From: Streptococcaceae bacterium ESL0729
GTDB taxonomy: Bacteria; Bacillota; Bacilli; Lactobacillales; Streptococcaceae
Direction: 5' to 3'
NCBI GenBank assembly: GCA_029391995.1
Contig: CP113924.1
Location: 1,209,001-1,273,000 of the forward strand
Length of the DNA stretch: 64,000 nucleotides
Both the position numbers and the translations under genes were made by a program. Shown here in pieces: positions 59,753-64,000 of the stretch; within the stretch, counting starts at the first letter, position 1, and every line of letters begins with the position of its first letter. Below the pieces are notes generated by a model. That model made no database searches. It saw only the letters and a list, made by a program, of their open reading frames with translations, and was not told the origin of the DNA.

Positions 59753-59775
59753 TCTTCTTATAAGCGATAAGAAGA
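59753..59775 (+). other. Intercistronic hairpin between glgB and glgC
   Basis: TCTTCTTAT-AAGCG-ATAAGAAGA, a perfect 9-bp stem with no T-run after it, 17 nt before the glgC start. More likely an mRNA processing or stability element than a terminator. Confidence 0.65.
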
Positions 59776-59791
59776 AAATAAGGTAGCTCAC

Positions 59792-60934
59792 ATGTCTAAT
59801 GGAATGCTTGCATTAATTTTAGCCGGGGGACAAGGAACCCGACTTGGAAAGTTTACTCAATCAATAGCAAAACCTGCTGTGCCCTTTGGAGGACGATATC
59901 GAATCATTGATTTCGCCCTTTCAAACTGTGCCAACTCTGGCATTAAAAATGTTGGTGTTATCACCCAATACCAACCACTGGCCTTAAATGAGCATATCGG
60001 TAATGGTTCATCTTGGGGACTTGATGGAGTTGATTCTGGAGTATCAATCTTACAACCCTACAGTGCTGCTGAGGGGAACAAATGGTTTGAAGGTACAAGC
60101 CACGCCATTTACCAAAATATCGACTACATTGACCATATCAACCCAGAGCATGTCCTCATCCTTTCAGGAGACCATATCTATAAGATGGACTATGATGACA
60201 TGCTAAGGGCCCACCGTGATAAACTAGCAAGCCTTACAGTGGCAGTAATTGATGTTCCCCTAAAGGAAGCAAGTCGTTTTGGGATTATGAATACCGACTC
60301 TTCTAACCGGATTGTTGAATTTGAGGAAAAACCAGAAAATCCAAAATCAACTAACGCTTCAATGGGAGTTTACATCTTCAATTGGAAGGAACTTAGGGAA
60401 ACCTTGGTTAATGGAGCTAAAAATGGGGTTGATATGAATGACTTTGGAAAGAATGTTATTCCAGCCTTTCTCGATGCAGGTGAAGGTGTCTATGCTTATG
60501 AATTTGATGGCTACTGGAAGGATGTAGGTACAATTGATTCCCTCCACGAGGCAAATATGGAGTATATCTCACCAGATAATGAACTAGATTCAAGAAACCG
60601 CCAGTGGAAGATTTACTCTCGCAATGAGATTGCTCCACCAAACTTCATTACTGACAAGGCTGATATCAAAGATTCCTTGGTTGTCGATGGGTGCGTTGTT
60701 TCAGGTAGTGTTAAACATTCCATTCTTTCAACCAATGTCCAGGTCAAGGAAGGTGCTGTGATTGAGGATTCCTTTATCATGCCAGGAGCTATTATTGGGG
60801 AGAATGCTGTAATTAAAAATGCCATTATCGGGTCTCATGCCATCATTGGTGAGGGAAGTGAGATAATCGGCGAAGGTGAAGTTCAAGTTGTAGGATATGA
60901 AGAAGTTGTGGGGGTACCAAGTGATGAAAATTGA
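59792..60934 (+). CDS. glgC: Glucose-1-phosphate adenylyltransferase, catalytic subunit
   Basis: 380 residues. Makes ADP-glucose from ATP and glucose-1-phosphate. Nucleotidyltransferase signature [13 protein letters not shown] with the catalytic Arg/Lys, [30 protein letters not shown], and a C-terminal left-handed beta-helix (about 290-380, repeated I/V hexapeptides). It works with GlgD encoded next. The RBS is weak (AAGGT). Overlaps glgD by 11 nt. Confidence 0.96.
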   Translation: MSNGMLALILAGGQGTRLGKFTQSIAKPAVPFGGRYRIIDFALSNCANSGIKNVGVITQYQPLALNEHIGNGSSWGLDGVDSGVSILQPYSAAEGNKWFEGTSHAIYQNIDYIDHINPEHVLILSGDHIYKMDYDDMLRAHRDKLASLTVAVIDVPLKEASRFGIMNTDSSNRIVEFEEKPENPKSTNASMGVYIFNWKELRETLVNGAKNGVDMNDFGKNVIPAFLDAGEGVYAYEFDGYWKDVGTIDSLHEANMEYISPDNELDSRNRQWKIYSRNEIAPPNFITDKADIKDSLVVDGCVVSGSVKHSILSTNVQVKEGAVIEDSFIMPGAIIGENAVIKNAIIGSHAIIGEGSEIIGEGEVQVVGYEEVVGVPSDEN

Positions 60935-62063
60935 TAAATACTGTGCGATCTTAGGAAATGCTGTCGGCTGCCATGAAATGGGAGAGTTAACTGCTAGCCG
61001 TCCCATTGCTACCCTCCCCTTTGACGGGAAATATCGTCTAATTGACTTTCAGCTGTCAAATCTGATTAATGCTGACATCCACAATGTTTATGCAATTTTT
61101 CATGATAACAAGGTCAATAGTGTCCTTGATCACATCAGAAATGGGCGGGAATGGGGCCTAAGTGGCCTACTTAGCCACCTGTTTATCGGCTTTTACAATC
61201 AGGATTTTAATGATCACTATGCTGACCATACCTACTATGAGAAGCTTCTGACCTACCTAAAAAGAACAGGTAGCGACTATACAATCTTTTCAACCTGTGA
61301 CATTCTTTGTAATATCAACCTAAGCCAGGTTATCCACGTCCACAGCGTTTCTCAAAGAACTATGACTGTTGTTTATAAAAAACTTTCAAGGGACATGATG
61401 TCACTTGAAAACCAGGTCTTAGAAATTGATGAAACAGATACTGTTGTTGGAACCAAGGACTTTACAGATGATTCTGCAGCCGAAGAAGAGACCATGTCGA
61501 CTGGTATTTATGTTATCAACACTGACTGGCTGATTGAACAAATGGAGGCTGAACAGACCAAGGACAGACCCCGTAAACTTCGCTACCTACTTAGCAGTCT
61601 TGTGGCTAATGTTGATGCCTTGGCCTATGAATATACTGGCTACTTATCAAATATCCATGATATCAACTCTTACTATCAATCAAACATGGACATGCTTAAT
61701 CCCCAAAAATTCAATTCCCTCTTTTACAGCAGTCAAAGGGTTATCACCAAGGTTAAAAACGAGGAAGCAACTTACTACTCAAATGATTCGCATGTAGAAA
61801 ATTCACACTTTGCCTCAGGGTCAATTATTGATGGTCGAATTGAACATTCTATTGTTTCAAGAAACTGTAGGGTTAATAAGAATGCGGTAATCAAGGACTC
61901 TATCCTCTTCCCAAGAGTTAGGGTTGGAGAGAATGCTAGCCTTGAGTACGCAATTGTCGATAAGGGTGTTGTTATTTCTGACAATGTTAAAATCAAGGGT
62001 CGACCTGATTCACCAGTTGTTATTGGTAAATCTCGTAAAATCACAGAGGACATCATTCTATGA
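60924..62063 (+). CDS. glgD: Glucose-1-phosphate adenylyltransferase, regulatory-type subunit
   Basis: 379 residues from [15 protein letters not shown] at 60924. Same fold as GlgC, but the GGxGxRL nucleotide motif is replaced by [17 protein letters not shown], so it is unlikely to catalyse alone; GlgD raises GlgC activity in Firmicutes. The start lies inside the glgC 3' end (11-nt overlap) after GGGGG. C-terminal beta-helix with [19 protein letters not shown]. Overlaps glgA by 4 nt. Confidence 0.95.
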   Translation: MKIDKYCAILGNAVGCHEMGELTASRPIATLPFDGKYRLIDFQLSNLINADIHNVYAIFHDNKVNSVLDHIRNGREWGLSGLLSHLFIGFYNQDFNDHYADHTYYEKLLTYLKRTGSDYTIFSTCDILCNINLSQVIHVHSVSQRTMTVVYKKLSRDMMSLENQVLEIDETDTVVGTKDFTDDSAAEEETMSTGIYVINTDWLIEQMEAEQTKDRPRKLRYLLSSLVANVDALAYEYTGYLSNIHDINSYYQSNMDMLNPQKFNSLFYSSQRVITKVKNEEATYYSNDSHVENSHFASGSIIDGRIEHSIVSRNCRVNKNAVIKDSILFPRVRVGENASLEYAIVDKGVVISDNVKIKGRPDSPVVIGKSRKITEDIIL

Positions 62064-63496
62064 AAATATTATTAGTTGGAGCTGAAGCGGCTCCCTTTAT
62101 CAAAACAGGGGGACTTGGGGACGTTCTTGGAGCCCTACCAAAAAGTCTCAATAAAAATGATGACATTGATGCTAGGGTAATCATCCCCTACTACAAGAAT
62201 ATTCCAGAAAAGTACCGCAGTGAAGCAGAAGACCTCTTCTTCACTCATGTCGATGTCGGCTGGCGTAAGATGTATGCTGGGGTTAAACACCTACTCTTTG
62301 GAAATGTTCACTACTACTTCATCGACAATGAATACTACTTCAACCGAGATGATGTATATGGCTACTATGATGATGGTGAACGTTTTGCCTTCTTCCAACA
62401 GGCTGTCTTACAGGTTCTTCCAGAGATTGGCTTTGTCCCTGATATTTTGCATGTCAATGACTACCACACAGCCATGATTCCCTACTTACTAAGGGAAAAA
62501 TATGCCTGGATTGAAGGCTATCCACAAATGAAGACAATCCTTACCATTCACAATATTGAGTTTCAAGGGCAGTATGGCCCAGAAATGCTTGGGGATTTAT
62601 TCTCCATGGGACTTAATAAGTATCAGGATGGAAGTCTTGAACAAGATGGCTGCCTCAACTGGCTTAAGGCTGGAATTATCTATTCAGACAAGGTTACAAC
62701 GGTCTCTCCAAGCTATGCCAAAGAGATTCAAACCAAGGAATTTGGTAAGGGACTTGATCCTGTTCTAAGGCTTGTTCAGGGGAAACTTTCAGGAATAGTT
62801 AACGGAATTGACACTGAGATTTACAACCCCGCTACTGATAAAAATCTGGTTAAAAATTACTCCCTCAAGCACATGAAGGGTAAGAAAATCAACAAGAGGG
62901 AGCTCCAAAAACAAGTGGGGCTTCCTCAAAGAGATGATGTCCTCCTGATTGGAATTGTAAGTCGCTTGACCTATCAGAAGGGCTTCCAGCTGGTTGTTGA
63001 AAAATTAAATGAAATCCTTTCCTGGGACAAGGTTCAAATCATTGTTCTTGGAACAGGGGATGAACGTTTTGAATACGACTTTTCTTGGTTTGCTGGTGTA
63101 TTTCCTGAAAAAATTTCAGCCAATATCAGCTTCAACCTAAAACTTGCCCAAAGGATTTATGCTGGCTGTGACCTATTCTTAATGCCAAGTGCTTTTGAGC
63201 CTTGTGGTCTCTCTCAAATGATGGCCATGCGTTATGGTAACCTTCCCCTCGTCCACGAAATTGGAGGACTAAAGGATACAGTTATCCCTTACAACAAGTA
63301 TACCCAGACAGGTGATGGTTTTGCCTTTAATAATTTTAATAGCTACTGGATGATGGAGGTGCTAAAAAATGCCTACGACATCTTCATTAATGACCAGCCA
63401 ACCTGGAGAATGCTTCAAAAAAATGCCATGGAAAAAGATTTTTCTTGGGATACAGCAAGTCTTGCCTACCTAGAGCTTTACAGGGAAAGCAAATAA
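62060..63496 (+). CDS. glgA: Glycogen synthase (ADP-glucose)
   Basis: 478 residues, GT5 family, GT-B fold. KTGGLGDVLGALP (about 15-27) binds ADP-glucose; HVNDYHTAMIP, TIHNIEFQGQY, VNGIDTEIYNP and the C-terminal ISRLTYQKGF-like VSRLTYQKGFQLV, SAFEPCGLSQMMAMRYG. Extends alpha-1,4 glucan chains. Starts inside the glgD stop region (ATGA overlap). Confidence 0.97.
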   Translation: MKILLVGAEAAPFIKTGGLGDVLGALPKSLNKNDDIDARVIIPYYKNIPEKYRSEAEDLFFTHVDVGWRKMYAGVKHLLFGNVHYYFIDNEYYFNRDDVYGYYDDGERFAFFQQAVLQVLPEIGFVPDILHVNDYHTAMIPYLLREKYAWIEGYPQMKTILTIHNIEFQGQYGPEMLGDLFSMGLNKYQDGSLEQDGCLNWLKAGIIYSDKVTTVSPSYAKEIQTKEFGKGLDPVLRLVQGKLSGIVNGIDTEIYNPATDKNLVKNYSLKHMKGKKINKRELQKQVGLPQRDDVLLIGIVSRLTYQKGFQLVVEKLNEILSWDKVQIIVLGTGDERFEYDFSWFAGVFPEKISANISFNLKLAQRIYAGCDLFLMPSAFEPCGLSQMMAMRYGNLPLVHEIGGLKDTVIPYNKYTQTGDGFAFNNFNSYWMMEVLKNAYDIFINDQPTWRMLQKNAMEKDFSWDTASLAYLELYRESK

Positions 63497-63550
63497 ATTA
63501 ATTCTTAACATTCTTAGTACTTACTAAGCCTAATCAAAAAGAGGACATCT

Positions 63551-64000
63551 ATGGAACTTACAAAAGAACAATTTATTCGCGATTTTAAAAATCAACTACA
63601 TGAGGATTTCATGATTAAAATAAAGGATGCTACGACTGATGAATACTTCGTAGCCCTTGCCCACCTGCTAAAAAATTATGCCAGTAATGAATGGATTAAA
63701 AGGCGTCACGATTTAGCAGAAAATCAAGAAAAGACAGCCTACTACTTCTCCATCGAATTTTTACCTGGAAGAATGCTTGAAACCAATCTCCTAAATATGG
63801 GTCTCTTAACTTTGGTTGAGGATGCCTTGGCGGAGCTTGATATTGATTTTGATGCCCTTGTTGCTTCTGAAAACGATATGGCCCTTGGAAATGGAGGGCT
63901 GGGTCGTTTGGCTGCTGCCTTTATGGATTCCCTGGCCACTATTTCAGCCCCAGGATTCGGGAATGGTATCCGCTACAAGTATGGTCTCTTTAAGCAAAAA
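63551..64000 (+). CDS. glgP: Glycogen phosphorylase (partial, N-terminal 150 residues)
   Basis: Starts at ATG 63551 behind GAGGA and runs off the right edge. The visible part shows TAYYFSIEFLPGRMLETNLLN and ALGNGGLGRLAAAFMDSLATI followed by GNGIRYKYGLFKQ, the N-terminal signatures of GT35 phosphorylases. It releases glucose-1-phosphate from glycogen. The PLP-binding C-terminal half is outside the window. Confidence 0.96.
   Translation, partial: MELTKEQFIRDFKNQLHEDFMIKIKDATTDEYFVALAHLLKNYASNEWIKRRHDLAENQEKTAYYFSIEFLPGRMLETNLLNMGLLTLVEDALAELDIDFDALVASENDMALGNGGLGRLAAAFMDSLATISAPGFGNGIRYKYGLFKQK

Noticed and set aside
1-64000. CRISPR arrays, transposases, phage genes, tRNA or rRNA genes, restriction systems
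   Set aside because: I looked on both strands and saw none; gene content is housekeeping with only short intergenic gaps.

Overview
The window is ordinary chromosome of a low-GC Gram-positive coccus in the family Streptococcaceae. Evidence: a pgaps-free streptococcal style rnc-smc-HAD-ftsY block, a vicR-vicK-vicX (walRK-walJ) operon, a ctsR-clpC pair without mcsAB, a very short 4.5S-type SRP RNA, ECF vitamin transporters, and tandem MetQ-type lipoproteins in front of metN-metP, an arrangement reminiscent of the plp genes of Lactococcus. Lactococcus or a close relative such as Floricoccus fits best by gene content, but the genus cannot be fixed from the sequence alone. I see no insertion sequence, prophage, CRISPR array, rRNA or tRNA.

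Layout. 1-22 kb is a housekeeping stretch, mostly on the minus strand: folT (cut by the left edge, behind a tetrahydrofolate riboswitch), ackA, a SAM methyltransferase, GNAT, rpsO, def (+), tyrS, pbp1b (+), thiI with its cysteine desulfurase, a Na+/H+ antiporter, a universal stress protein (+), rpsA, rpmE2, murA, nrnA/pde2 with a YtoI-like regulator, a DUF1694 gene (+), the SRP RNA, tadA and an MBL hydrolase. 22-27 kb carries the methionine uptake operon metQ-metQ-metN-metP and an LDH-family dehydrogenase. 27-31 kb (+) has a TPP riboswitch, thiT, a DUF368 gene, a YbaK deacylase, a serine hydrolase and DUF3397. 31-52.5 kb (-) holds ydbC, nadR, clpC/ctsR, recG, fakA/asp23, rpmB, two unknown lipoproteins, clpP, ftsY/HAD/smc/rnc and vicX/vicK/vicR. 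52.6-55.7 kb (+) is a polar amino acid ABC operon, and 55.9-64 kb (+) is a GH13 amylase followed by glgB-glgC-glgD-glgA-glgP (cut by the right edge).

How it fits together. Two riboswitches control S components of ECF vitamin transporters (folate, thiamine), and in both one can read the alternative pairings that would hide or free the ribosome binding site. CtsR operators lie in front of both ctsR-clpC and clpP, so the Clp protease is under one repressor. A cre-like site just downstream of the glgB promoter suggests CcpA control of glycogen synthesis.

The most unusual signals are at the level of expression rather than new protein systems: four plus-strand genes (pbp1b, a DUF1694 gene, DUF3397 and an unknown membrane protein) begin 6-7 nt after an extended -10 box with no Shine-Dalgarno, as expected for leaderless mRNAs; and glgB appears to start at a CTG codon placed ideally behind AAGGAG, with no ATG, GTG or TTG available before the conserved N-terminal domain. 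I found no convincing new multi-gene system.
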